Source: EX4484-2 sp964592095
Lineage (GTDB): Archaea > Altiarchaeota > Altiarchaeia > IMC4 > QMZM01
Direction of reading: 5' to 3'
NCBI GenBank assembly: GCA_964592095.1
Contig: CAZQER010000045.1
Span: forward strand, 1-8,658
Length of the DNA: 8,658 nucleotides
Shown: one piece after another, positions 1-6,203 of the stretch
How the letters are laid out: each line of letters begins with the position of its first letter
Numbering within the stretch: the first letter of the stretch is position 1
The notes under the pieces: generated by a model
Seen by the model: only the letters and a program-made list of their open reading frames with translations
Databases searched by the model: none
What the model was told of the DNA's origin: nothing
Program-made: the position numbers and the translations under genes

Positions 1-114
1 TGGATTGAGAAACAACTTAAGGATGGTGAAGACCCGAATGTTTTGAGGGATATTGTTAAATCCCAGGGGTTTGAGGAGGAGTTGGTTGATTATGTTGAGA
101 GGAGATTGTATTGA
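1..114 (+). CDS. C-terminal fragment of an unidentified protein
   Basis: The window opens inside a reading frame that encodes 37 residues and ends with TGA at 112-114. The visible tail is highly charged and probably helical, with alternating Glu/Lys/Asp and hydrophobic residues. The pattern (a helix, Gly-Glu-Asp-Pro, then 'VLRDIVKSQGFEEELVDYV') resembles the short helical tail found at the C-terminus of many archaeal proteins, where it follows an unrelated membrane or soluble domain. That similarity does not identify the protein. It lies 46 bases upstream of argH on the same strand, but a TATA-like stretch between them suggests argH has its own promoter. Reality as a gene rests on the open frame from base 1 and sensible codon use. 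Function is unknown. Confidence 0.6.
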   Translation, partial: WIEKQLKDGEDPNVLRDIVKSQGFEEELVDYVERRLY

Positions 115-160
115 TTATTTAAGTATTTATATTATTATGTTAAATTATCTCTTACCTGAT
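115..160 (+). promoter_or_regulatory. probable argH promoter (leaderless)
   Basis: The AT-rich stretch TTTATATTAT around 126-135 has its centre about 30 bases before the ATG at 161. That is close to the archaeal TATA-to-start distance, so transcription would begin a few bases before the ATG. There is no Shine-Dalgarno-like purine run just before 161. This is inferred from spacing and composition only. Confidence 0.4.
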
Positions 161-1663
161 ATGAATTCGAGAAATTTTCTGAGAGGGCGGTTCAAAAAGA
201 GCATATCTAAAGATATGAAGGAATTTGGTGATTCTACAGAGATAGATGAGAGCATGGTCTATGAGGATATCTGGGGGAATGAAGCGCATCTGATTATGCT
301 TGTAAGGAAAGGACTTATTGATATTAATTATGCAAGAGAAATGCTAAATTGTTTGCAAATGATTAAGAACGAAATAAGAGATGGTAGATTCAGATTGGAT
401 TCAGATTTGGAGGATGTTCACATGAATATTGAGAGATATATTATAGAGAATTGTGGTGTTGAATATGGTGGAAAGTTGCATACTGCCCGTTCAAGAAACG
501 ACCAGGTGATTACAGATGTTAAATTGCATTTAAGAGAAAAAATCCTTGATATTATGGATTCTATAATAAATCTACAGAAAATTTTGTTAAGGGTTGCAAA
601 GAAATCTATTGATGTTATAATGCCAGGATTCACACATTTACAGCACGCTCAGCCAATAACGCTTGGATTCTGGGCATCATCGTATGTAAGTATGTTAATG
701 AGGGATTTGGAGAGATTAAATGATCTGTATTCAAGAATCAATAGATGTCCTCTTGGAGCTGTTGCATTGGCAGGAACATCCTTTGATATAGATAGAAGAC
801 TTACTGCAAAACTTCTTGGTTTTGATTCCATTCATGAACATGCACTTGATGTAGTAAGTTCTAGAGATTTTATTATAGAGAGTATATCTGTAATTTCAAT
901 CCTCATGTCAAATCTATCAAGAATGGCAGAGGATTTGATTTTGTGGAGTAGTCCTGAGTTTGATTTTGTTGAATTGCCAGACGAATATACTACTGGTAGT
1001 TCTATTATGCCGCAGAAAAAGAATCCGGATGCTGCAGAACTCATAAGGGGTAAAACGGGCAGAGTATTTGGAGCACTTATTCAATCTCTTACTGTTGTTA
1101 AAGGCATCCCATTGGGTTATAACAGGGATTTACAGGAGGATAGATTTCTGTTATGGGATTCTATAGATACTACCTGTATGTCTCTTAAAATCATGGGTAA
1201 TATGATTTCGGGGGCCAAATTCAATAAAAGAAGGATGAAAGAGTTTGTGGACAATAGTTTTGTGGCATCTACAGAGATTGCAAATTATCTGGTAAAGAAG
1301 GATAAAATGAGTTTTAGAGAGTCCCATGAGATAGTTAGTAATATGATAAAGGAATTGATAAGTAATAGAAAAACATTTAAGGATATTGATTATGTATGCA
1401 GATTATTAAGGAGGTATATACGAGATCTATCCAAGGAAGATTTAAAAAAATTGATTGATTCAAGGAGTGTGGTAGAGGCAAATAAAAGTCTTGGTGGCAC
1501 AGCATCAAAGGAAGTGGAGAGAATGATATCATCTATGCATGAGCATATAAAATTCTTTGAGGCGGGCATCAGGAAGAAGAGAAATAAAATAAAGAATGCA
1601 AAAGGTTTGACAGAATCGGAGGTGATGAACATACTTTTGAGAAATGAGAATAATATTAAATGA
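161..1663 (+). CDS. argH: argininosuccinate lyase
   Basis: Cytosolic lyase that splits argininosuccinate into arginine and fumarate, the last step of arginine synthesis; the family works as a homotetramer. The product is 500 residues, slightly longer than the usual 450-490. Family motifs appear in order: DVHMNIE near the N-terminus, HTARSRNDQV at about 107-116, THLQHAQPI with the catalytic His at residue 159, the fumarase/lyase signature GSSIMPQKKNPD from residue 279 with the catalytic serine loop, YNRDLQED, and GGTA near the C-terminus. The frame is open back to base 53, but family homology starts near the ATG at 161 (MNSRNFLRGRF), and a TATA-like stretch sits about 30 bases before it. An ATG at 137 is a possible alternative. 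No key residue is missing. It converges on ribK with a 36-base gap. Confidence 0.96.
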   Translation: MNSRNFLRGRFKKSISKDMKEFGDSTEIDESMVYEDIWGNEAHLIMLVRKGLIDINYAREMLNCLQMIKNEIRDGRFRLDSDLEDVHMNIERYIIENCGVEYGGKLHTARSRNDQVITDVKLHLREKILDIMDSIINLQKILLRVAKKSIDVIMPGFTHLQHAQPITLGFWASSYVSMLMRDLERLNDLYSRINRCPLGAVALAGTSFDIDRRLTAKLLGFDSIHEHALDVVSSRDFIIESISVISILMSNLSRMAEDLILWSSPEFDFVELPDEYTTGSSIMPQKKNPDAAELIRGKTGRVFGALIQSLTVVKGIPLGYNRDLQEDRFLLWDSIDTTCMSLKIMGNMISGAKFNKRRMKEFVDNSFVASTEIANYLVKKDKMSFRESHEIVSNMIKELISNRKTFKDIDYVCRLLRRYIRDLSKEDLKKLIDSRSVVEANKSLGGTASKEVERMISSMHEHIKFFEAGIRKKRNKIKNAKGLTESEVMNILLRNENNIK

Positions 1664-1702
1664 TTATATAAGATTAAAAATCAAAAATAATATTTATTAT
1701 TA
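1664..1702. terminator. convergent AT-rich termination region between argH and ribK
   Basis: The short gap between the two convergent stop codons is almost entirely A and T. On the minus strand it gives T-tracts just after the ribK stop (complement of 1683-1687 and 1675-1679), the usual archaeal termination signal. A 7-bp AT palindrome, AATAATA-tt-TATTATT at 1686-1701, overlaps the ribK stop. It contains no G or C, so it would be a weak hairpin. The T-tracts carry the call. Confidence 0.35.
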
Positions 1703-2362
1703 AAGAACTATATCTACTCTTATTTTATCACCATCCTTCAATCCAAATTCCCTCCTGAGATTTTTTTCTGAGATAATCTCCACTTCATCTTTGTGATGTG
1801 TTCTTTCAGGAAGAACAATAAAGCAATCCTCACTCCATCCATCTCCTGATATTGTAGCTGGTATATACCTTATCCTACCAAAAATTCTATTCTTCTCTCT
1901 GAATTCCTCTATAACCCCGATGGAATATTTCTCTATTTTAAATGGCATTCTGTCAATTTTAACATTAAGTGTCCCATAGAACGGATTAATTCCTATCCTC
2001 TCCTTTAACTTCTCTGCATACTCTTTTATATAATAAGCCCCATCACCAATTCCTGTTATAATCCTGCCTTCCATAGATAGTTTCTGTTTGTATTTGTATT
2101 TATATTCAAAAAAATTTTTTAGATCCAAGTAAATTTCCCTCAGAAGATTGATTCCATTTTCGGTAATTTCAATTCTCTGCTTTTGACCACTCCTCGTTTT
2201 TTTTATTAATCCATCCCTTTCAAGTTCATTTATATACCTACATGCACTCTGTTGTGATATGCCCAACAATCTTCCAGCATCGGAGGATGATAACAAAATA
2301 TGATCTACTCCATTCTCAAATCTCCTGCTGAGTTCATACAAAACCAAAACCTTACGATTCAT
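1700..2362 (-). CDS. ribK: archaeal CTP-dependent type riboflavin kinase with N-terminal HTH
   Basis: Phosphorylates riboflavin to FMN; characterised members of this archaeal family (DUF120, e.g. MJ0056) use CTP rather than ATP. The 220 residues form two domains. Residues about 1-90 are a winged helix-turn-helix resembling MarR-like regulators, with a recognition-helix region ISQQSACRYINELERDGLI and a wing GQKQRIEIT. Residues about 97-220 are the kinase barrel: GxGxGxY-type loop GIGDGAYY at 104-111, PFYGTLNV at 127-134, and RTHHKDEVEIISEKNLRREFGLKDGDKIRV at the end. Two-domain versions are known in several euryarchaea, while single-domain forms lack the HTH. Last gene of the gar1-tfb-ribK operon, 22 bases after tfb, with no strong ribosome-binding site. 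The HTH could make it its own regulator, but that is inference. Confidence 0.93.
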   Translation of the reverse strand: MNRKVLVLYELSRRFENGVDHILLSSSDAGRLLGISQQSACRYINELERDGLIKKTRSGQKQRIEITENGINLLREIYLDLKNFFEYKYKYKQKLSMEGRIITGIGDGAYYIKEYAEKLKERIGINPFYGTLNVKIDRMPFKIEKYSIGVIEEFREKNRIFGRIRYIPATISGDGWSEDCFIVLPERTHHKDEVEIISEKNLRREFGLKDGDKIRVDIVL

Positions 2363-2384
2363 TTTGACTGAAAATCTCAGTAAA

Positions 2385-3332
2385 TTATATGTCTATGTCC
2401 AATGCCTTTGCTAATTCTTCATATCTGTTTCTTATAGTTACCTCTGTAACACCACTCAATTTACTTGCTATACTCTTTTGGGTTTGTTTGTCATTTGTGA
2501 GTTTTCCTGCAAGATATATGGCTGCTGCTGCAACCCCAGTAGGACCCTTTCCGGAGGTAATGCCCTTCTTCTTTGCAAGCTCTACTATCTCTATAGCCTT
2601 TGCCTCTGTAGCCCCTGATAAACCCAACTCGGATGCAAATCTTGGAACGTAATCTATGGCTGTTGCTACGGGCATTTTTACCTTCAACTTTCTGCATACA
2701 AATCTGTAGCTTCTGCCTATATCCTTCTTCTTTACCCCTGTAGCCTCCTCCAACTCTTCTAAGGTCTTGGGTAACCTGTGCTGTCTTGAGATAAGATATA
2801 TTATCGCTGCAACAACACATTCAATTGACCTGCCTTTTACCAGACCATTTTTAACTGCCCTTCTGTACCACATAGCACACTCTTCTTTGAGATTGTTTGG
2901 AATGTTCAGATAGGAGCATATTCTATCTAATTCGGGAAGGGCTATAGATAGATTTCTCTGCATTGATGACGACATTCTGCTCCTTCGCTGCCATTTTCTT
3001 AACCTATAGAGTTGAGCCTTTCTTTCTGGCTGTATTGAGCCGCCTCTGATATCTCTATCATATCTGTCTATTTCCGTAGTTAATCCCTTATTGAGTTTGG
3101 CATATTTAACAAAACCGCCAGTTCTTGCTCTCTTTGAACGTTGTTCTTCATTAAACCCCCTCCACTCGGGTCCAAAATCAAAAAGCCCATCTTCAACCAC
3201 AAAACCACAACTCATGCATATAATCTCACCATGTACCTGATCTGTGCGTATGTTTAAACTGTTACAGGCTGGACATCTCACCGAGGTTTCATAATCCAAG
3301 TCCTCCCTTTCAGTAATGTCCTCTTCATGCAT
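2385..3332 (-). CDS. tfb: transcription initiation factor B (TFB)
   Basis: Archaeal counterpart of TFIIB. It binds the TBP-TATA complex and the BRE upstream of it, and recruits RNA polymerase. All parts are present in 315 residues, a normal length. The N-terminal zinc ribbon has Cys20, Cys23, Cys39 and Cys42 (CPAC and CMSC). The B-reader segment FGPEWRGF is at about 53-60, followed by a basic linker rich in Arg/Lys at about 66-120. Two cyclin-like repeats follow at about 122-216 and 220-312; the second holds the conserved GKGPTGVAAAAIYLA and a C-terminal helix-turn-helix (VTEVTIRNRYEEL). It starts 8 bases after the gar1 stop and is probably translated from the gar1 mRNA. The gar1-tfb pairing is common in euryarchaea. 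Confidence 0.97.
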   Translation of the reverse strand: MHEEDITEREDLDYETSVRCPACNSLNIRTDQVHGEIICMSCGFVVEDGLFDFGPEWRGFNEEQRSKRARTGGFVKYAKLNKGLTTEIDRYDRDIRGGSIQPERKAQLYRLRKWQRRSRMSSSMQRNLSIALPELDRICSYLNIPNNLKEECAMWYRRAVKNGLVKGRSIECVVAAIIYLISRQHRLPKTLEELEEATGVKKKDIGRSYRFVCRKLKVKMPVATAIDYVPRFASELGLSGATEAKAIEIVELAKKKGITSGKGPTGVAAAAIYLAGKLTNDKQTQKSIASKLSGVTEVTIRNRYEELAKALDIDI

Positions 3333-3340
3333 CTTTACAA

Positions 3341-3568
3341 TTAAATTATAATTTCTTTACCAATCAATCTGGAAGAATCTGATTTCATATTTGAAAATAA
3401 TTTAATAACTATGTATGGATTATCAACTCTTCCTATAATATCAAACACCTTACCGATCCTCTTCTTACCTATAGAAACCACTTTTCCATATATCTGTTCA
3501 ACTGAGGAAGGTGATACACAAACAACAATCTTATCGCCCACAATTGAGGTTATCCTGTATTTTTTCAA
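3341..3568 (-). CDS. gar1: Gar1, H/ACA RNP subunit
   Basis: Small RNA-binding beta-barrel subunit of the H/ACA guide RNP. With Cbf5, Nop10 and L7Ae it supports pseudouridylation of rRNA and helps substrate loading and release. The 75 residues match an archaeal Gar1 core. The strongest signature is GKVFDIIGRVDNPYIVIK at about 39-56, equivalent to the family pattern V-x-D-I-I-G-x-V-x-x-P-Y. The first codon is TTG, since no ATG or GTG lies in frame between it and the stop at 3583-3581. GGA-T-GGTGAT just before it complements the archaeal 16S rRNA 3' end, with a short 3-base spacing. The upstream ATGs at 3579 and 3573 are in a frame that stops after a few codons. First gene of the operon with tfb and ribK. 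Confidence 0.9.
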   Translation of the reverse strand: MKKYRITSIVGDKIVVCVSPSSVEQIYGKVVSIGKKRIGKVFDIIGRVDNPYIVIKLFSNMKSDSSRLIGKEIII

Positions 3569-3570
3569 AT

Positions 3571-3580
3571 CATCACCATC
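3571..3580 (-). promoter_or_regulatory. Shine-Dalgarno deciding the TTG start of gar1
   Basis: Read on the minus strand the sequence is GATGGTGATG, three bases or so before TTG at 3568. GGTGAT is complementary to the conserved archaeal 16S rRNA tail. An in-frame TAG at 3583-3581 leaves no room for a start further upstream, so this site and the TTG support each other. Confidence 0.6.
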
Positions 3581-3607
3581 CTAGGCAAAGGATATGATAT
3601 AGTATTT

Positions 3608-3720
3608 GGTATAGATATTGTGAAGTATTAGATATTATATCCATATAATACTATAAAAATATAAATAAAAATATGGTATAATAAAATATGGTTAAACACC
3701 TTAATAAAGTTATCTATACC
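3608..3720. repeat. 10-bp inverted repeat flanking the divergent promoters
   Basis: GGTATAGATA (3608-3617) and TATCTATACC (3711-3720) are exact reverse complements separated by 93 bases; matching stops at both edges. One arm falls near the expected gar1 transcription start, the other within ten bases of the peptidase start codon. They could be paired operators or a chance match in AT-rich DNA. Confidence 0.35.
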
Positions 3721-3728
3721 GTGTAAAA

Positions 3729-4757
3729 ATGGATTTACTTGAGAAATTATGTAGGGCATCTGGGGTTTCGGGTTTTGAATCAGAGGTAAGAAGCATAATG
3801 AAAAAAGAGTTGAAAAAATCATGTGAAAGGGTAGAAGAGGATAGTTTTGGAAATATCACGGCAATAAAGGGCAGGGGTAGAAGAAAGATTATGTTAGCTG
3901 CACATATGGATGAGATAGGTTTGATGGTGAAACATATCAATAAAAAGGGATTTATAAGTTTTGTAAAGATTGGTGGTATAGATAATAGATTACTCCTGAA
4001 TCAGAGGATAGTTATTAAGTCAAAGAAGGGTGATGTTAATGGAATAATAGGTTCTAAACCGCCACACCTTCAGAAGGAAGAGGAAAGGGAGAAGATTATA
4101 AAACACGACAGTATGTTCATAGATATAGGTGCAAAAGATAAAAAGGATGCTGAAAAAAGGGTATCTGTTGGTGACCCTATAGTTTTTGAAGCAAATTTTG
4201 GTTCATTAGGAGAGAATATTTTTTATGGTAAGGCTGTTGATAACAGGGTTGGTTGTTATGTTATGTTAAAGGTAATGGAGATGATTCCCGATAATATAAA
4301 TTCCGTTATATATGCTGTTGGAACAGCACAGGAGGAGGTTGGTTTGAAAGGTGCCAGGGTTTCAGCCTTTAAACATGAACCAGACTACGCATTTGCCATA
4401 GATACAACAATTGCTGGCGATACACCACAAATTAAGGAGAATGAGTCATCACTTGAGATTGGAAAAGGACCTGCAATAACCATAACAGAGGCGTCGGGAA
4501 GGGGTGTTGTAACACATCCCATGTTGAGGGATTTATTAATAAGAACAGCAAAAAGATACAAGATTCCATATCAGATAGATGTTCTTGAGGGTGGAATGAC
4601 AGATGCTGCAATAATCTATATGACAAAGGCGGGCATTCCAAGTGGTGTAATCTCAATACCATGTAGATATATCCACTCCCCATCTGGTGTATTTAGCATT
4701 GACGATGTTAATAATTCTATAAAACTAATTGTTAATACACTAAGGGGATTTAAATAG
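3729..4757 (+). CDS. M42 family aminopeptidase / endo-glucanase-like metallopeptidase
   Basis: Cytosolic metal-dependent aminopeptidase of the TET (M42) family; characterised archaeal members form dodecameric tetrahedra that degrade peptides released by the proteasome. The 342 residues are typical, and the metal and catalytic residues all appear present: His59 and Asp61 in AAHMDEIG, bridging Asp171 in AVDNRVG, catalytic Glu202 and ligand Glu203 in TAQEEVGLKG, Asp225 in AIDTTIAGD, and His316 in IHSPSGVF. A dimerisation/PDZ-like insertion occupies roughly residues 66-160. Which residues TET1, TET2 or TET3 types prefer cannot be told from this reading. A TATA-like element about 25 bases upstream supports the ATG at 3729 and a leaderless transcript. 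First gene of an operon: the next start lies one base after its TAG. Confidence 0.94.
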   Translation: MDLLEKLCRASGVSGFESEVRSIMKKELKKSCERVEEDSFGNITAIKGRGRRKIMLAAHMDEIGLMVKHINKKGFISFVKIGGIDNRLLLNQRIVIKSKKGDVNGIIGSKPPHLQKEEEREKIIKHDSMFIDIGAKDKKDAEKRVSVGDPIVFEANFGSLGENIFYGKAVDNRVGCYVMLKVMEMIPDNINSVIYAVGTAQEEVGLKGARVSAFKHEPDYAFAIDTTIAGDTPQIKENESSLEIGKGPAITITEASGRGVVTHPMLRDLLIRTAKRYKIPYQIDVLEGGMTDAAIIYMTKAGIPSGVISIPCRYIHSPSGVFSIDDVNNSIKLIVNTLRGFK

Positions 4758-4758
4758 A

Positions 4759-5259
4759 ATGTCAAATGATTATCGGAGATTTTTTACAATTTTGATATAC
4801 TCCTGCATGTATATGGTACTATGCTTTGTACCGCTTCTGGGACCTTTAATAATTGGATTTTATATAGGAAAGAGGGTAAAAGGAATTAAAGAAGGCTTGC
4901 TGATGGCTCTTATATCGGGAATCACAGGATTCTTTATTCTATCCTTTTTTATCTTTCCATATATCTATAAAAACATTTTTCTTGGAACATTTGTTATATT
5001 GTGGCAATTTATCTCGATAGTGTTTATTATGATTGGCAGTATATTTGGTTGTATGCTGTATGAACTTAAGAATATGACCTATGATTTTGGTTATCGTGGA
5101 ATATATAGAACACATGGGAGAGATGGAGCATATAAATCGTATAATGAATCGGAAAGTAAAAAGGGGGAGGATATAAAAACATATGTAATATGTCCGATCT
5201 GTGGGGAATCAAATGATGAGTATGTGAGAAAATGTAAATCGTGTGGTGCGGAGATATGA
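4759..5259 (+). CDS. membrane protein with C-terminal zinc ribbon, function unknown
   Basis: The 166 residues encode an N-terminal membrane part and a short cytoplasmic zinc-ribbon tail. Hydrophobic segments lie at about 9-38 (possibly a hairpin around PLLGPLIIGFYIG), 46-68 and 72-100. Gly-rich GPLIIGFYIGKR followed by GIKEGLLMALISGITGF resembles small archaeal membrane proteins of the DUF5518/DUF5400 kind, but I cannot assign a named family. After a polar linker rich in Tyr, Ser and Lys, the last 22 residues hold CPIC (145-148) and CKSC (159-162), a CxxC-x10-CxxC zinc ribbon. Its start is one base after the peptidase stop and has AGGGG ten bases upstream, and its stop overlaps the SpoIIM gene start (ATGA). 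The tight packing implies translational coupling. The role is unknown. Confidence 0.8.
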   Translation: MSNDYRRFFTILIYSCMYMVLCFVPLLGPLIIGFYIGKRVKGIKEGLLMALISGITGFFILSFFIFPYIYKNIFLGTFVILWQFISIVFIMIGSIFGCMLYELKNMTYDFGYRGIYRTHGRDGAYKSYNESESKKGEDIKTYVICPICGESNDEYVRKCKSCGAEI

Positions 5260-5858
5260 GTAAAAAATTGATGAAATTATTAATTATTGGGGATATACTA
5301 AAGATTTCTGCATTTTTTCTCATACTTTTTATTCTATCTGCACTAATTGGTTTTTATTATTACTATTCAGTCAATGATAATCTAATGCCATTATTTAAAG
5401 AAATTGTGAGAAGGGTTTATCAACCCGAGTCAAGATTATTAACAACAGTTAATATATTCATTAACAATCTAACAGTAACTATGTTTGCTTTTATTGGAGG
5501 GATAACAATTATTGTTCCAATTCTGATAGTTTTTATTAATGGATTTGTATTTGGATTTCTGATTAGATATTCTATAGAGAGTACGGGTTTAAAACTATTT
5601 ATAAAGGGGGTATTAGTTCATTCTATTTTTGAATTACCAGCCTTTTTCATTTCCGCAGCAATAGGGTTTAGGATTGGAATTACATTCGCTTTGTTTTTAT
5701 TGGATTTTTTAAAAAAGAATAGATTATCAAAAATTGAAACTATAATCAGGTGTGTAAGGGAGGGGATAGTAATATTTGTATTTATTGTGATACCACTACT
5801 TTTAATAGCAGCAATTTCTGAGGTATATATAAGTGGGTATTTAATGGGTATCTATTGA
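5256..5858 (+). CDS. SpoIIM (stage II sporulation protein M, DUF95) family membrane protein
   Basis: A 200-residue integral membrane protein of the SpoIIM/DUF95 family. In Bacillus SpoIIM belongs to a peptidoglycan-remodelling engulfment complex; archaea do not sporulate, and the archaeal role is unknown. Hydrophobic segments lie at about 16-37, 74-104, 116-148 and 168-196. Family signatures appear in order: IFINNL at 67-72, FINGFVFGFL around 93-102, the HSIFELPAFFISAAIGFRIG block from His122, and LLLIAAISEVYIS at 181-193. Bacterial and archaeal family members share the H-G/S-x-x-E-L-P-A pattern. I chose ATG 5256, which overlaps the previous stop in an ATGA junction; GTGGTG at 5243-5248 may serve as the ribosome-binding site. 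It is the last gene of the peptidase operon. Confidence 0.88.
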   Translation: MSKKLMKLLIIGDILKISAFFLILFILSALIGFYYYYSVNDNLMPLFKEIVRRVYQPESRLLTTVNIFINNLTVTMFAFIGGITIIVPILIVFINGFVFGFLIRYSIESTGLKLFIKGVLVHSIFELPAFFISAAIGFRIGITFALFLLDFLKKNRLSKIETIIRCVREGIVIFVFIVIPLLLIAAISEVYISGYLMGIY

Positions 5859-5982
5859 TATGGAGTTGTGAATGAAATTATGAAAATCAAATTCACGGCA
5901 TTTTTAAATACTAAATCTGAATAATATCCAGCGCAATGGGTTGATTTAATCCATTTGTGATATATAGATAGAGGTTATATAA
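5859..5982 (+). promoter_or_regulatory. promoter and leader of the CxxC-x17-CxxC gene
   Basis: TTTTTAAATA at 5901-5910 is a good TATA candidate and would start transcription near 5930-5935. The predicted leader of about 50 bases begins with a hairpin, AATGGGTT (5935-5942), a 5-base loop GATTT, and AATCCATT (5948-5955). That is an 8-bp stem with one G-T pair. GAGGT at 5971-5975 lies seven bases before the ATG at 5983 and is the ribosome-binding site. Short frames here (14 codons or fewer) are not supported. Confidence 0.5.
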
Positions 5983-6132
5983 ATGGCATACGACAGGAGA
6001 TATGAAAGGAAAATGTACCACATAGTTTGTTCAGACTGTGGTAAAGATGCAGAAGTTCCTTTCAAACCCGATGGAAATAGACCTGTTTATTGTAGGGAAT
6101 GTTATCAAAAACATAGACCAAAAAGATACTGA
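5983..6132 (+). CDS. 49-residue CxxC-x17-CxxC zinc protein
   Basis: A small, basic, very likely zinc-binding protein. It starts MAYDRRYERKMYH, then CSDC (Cys16, Cys19), exactly 17 residues, then CREC (Cys37, Cys40), and ends HRPKRY. The intervening GKDAEVPFKPDGNRPVY carries the V-P-F-x-P...R/K-P-V-Y core of the known CxxC-x17-CxxC domain (TIGR04272 as I recall it), found in many archaea and bacteria, usually in small proteins of unknown function. The basic ends suggest nucleic acid or ribosome contact, which is inference. A GAGGT site seven bases before the ATG and a good TATA candidate at 5901 support the gene. It stands alone, converging on gltX, with a hairpin/T-tract terminator beginning in its stop codon. 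Confidence 0.88.
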   Translation: MAYDRRYERKMYHIVCSDCGKDAEVPFKPDGNRPVYCRECYQKHRPKRY

Positions 6133-6203
6133 ATCCTTTATATGCAATCTCCTGATGATAGATAAAGGATTTTGTATCAATTTTTCTTTTTTATTTTTTT
6201 ATT
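6132..6203 (+). terminator. hairpin plus T-tract terminator after the small zinc gene
   Basis: A perfect 10-bp inverted repeat, AATCCTTTAT (6132-6141) and ATAAAGGATT (6162-6171), encloses a 20-base loop. Long T-runs follow at 6181-6200, broken only by single C and A bases. The first base of the stem is the last base of the TGA stop. The T-tract fits archaeal termination on the plus strand, and it runs into the complementary end of gltX. Confidence 0.65.

Larger units (their letters stand above)
3569..3728. promoter_or_regulatory. divergent promoter region between gar1 and the M42 peptidase
   Basis: This 160-base intergenic stretch is strongly AT-rich. For the peptidase, TTAATAAAG at 3701-3709 has its centre about 25 bases before the ATG at 3729 and is preceded by ACC, giving a plausible BRE-TATA and a leaderless mRNA. 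For gar1, the AT palindrome TATTATAT-cc-ATATAATA at 3633-3650 would place a start near 3610, leaving a leader of about 40 bases that contains the Shine-Dalgarno. A perfect 10-bp inverted pair, GGTATAGATA at 3608-3617 and TATCTATACC at 3711-3720, brackets the region. No ORF of note lies here. Confidence 0.45.

Noticed and set aside
53..160. Upstream extension of argH to the non-ATG codon at 53 (or ATG at 137)
   Set aside because: The extension overlaps the upstream gene, reads as unrelated hydrophobic sequence, and family homology begins near the ATG at 161. ATG 137 cannot be fully excluded.
2491..2820. 109-residue minus-strand frame inside tfb
   Set aside because: It is an alternate frame of the second cyclin repeat of tfb, with Arg/Lys/Cys-rich low-meaning sequence and no start signal.
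5241..5255. Earlier start for the SpoIIM-family gene (GTG at 5241)
   Set aside because: It would add five residues encoded within the zinc-ribbon codons of the previous gene; ATG 5256 gives a standard ATGA overlap.
5879..5924. 14-codon frame between the SpoIIM gene and the small zinc gene
   Set aside because: No ribosome-binding site, no recognisable features, and it overlaps the TATA candidate at 5901.
6129..6175. C/D box guide RNA (CTGA and TGATGA motifs near the hairpin loop)
   Set aside because: The motifs are in the wrong order and spacing for C, D', C', D boxes, and the TGATGA lies in the loop of the terminator stem.
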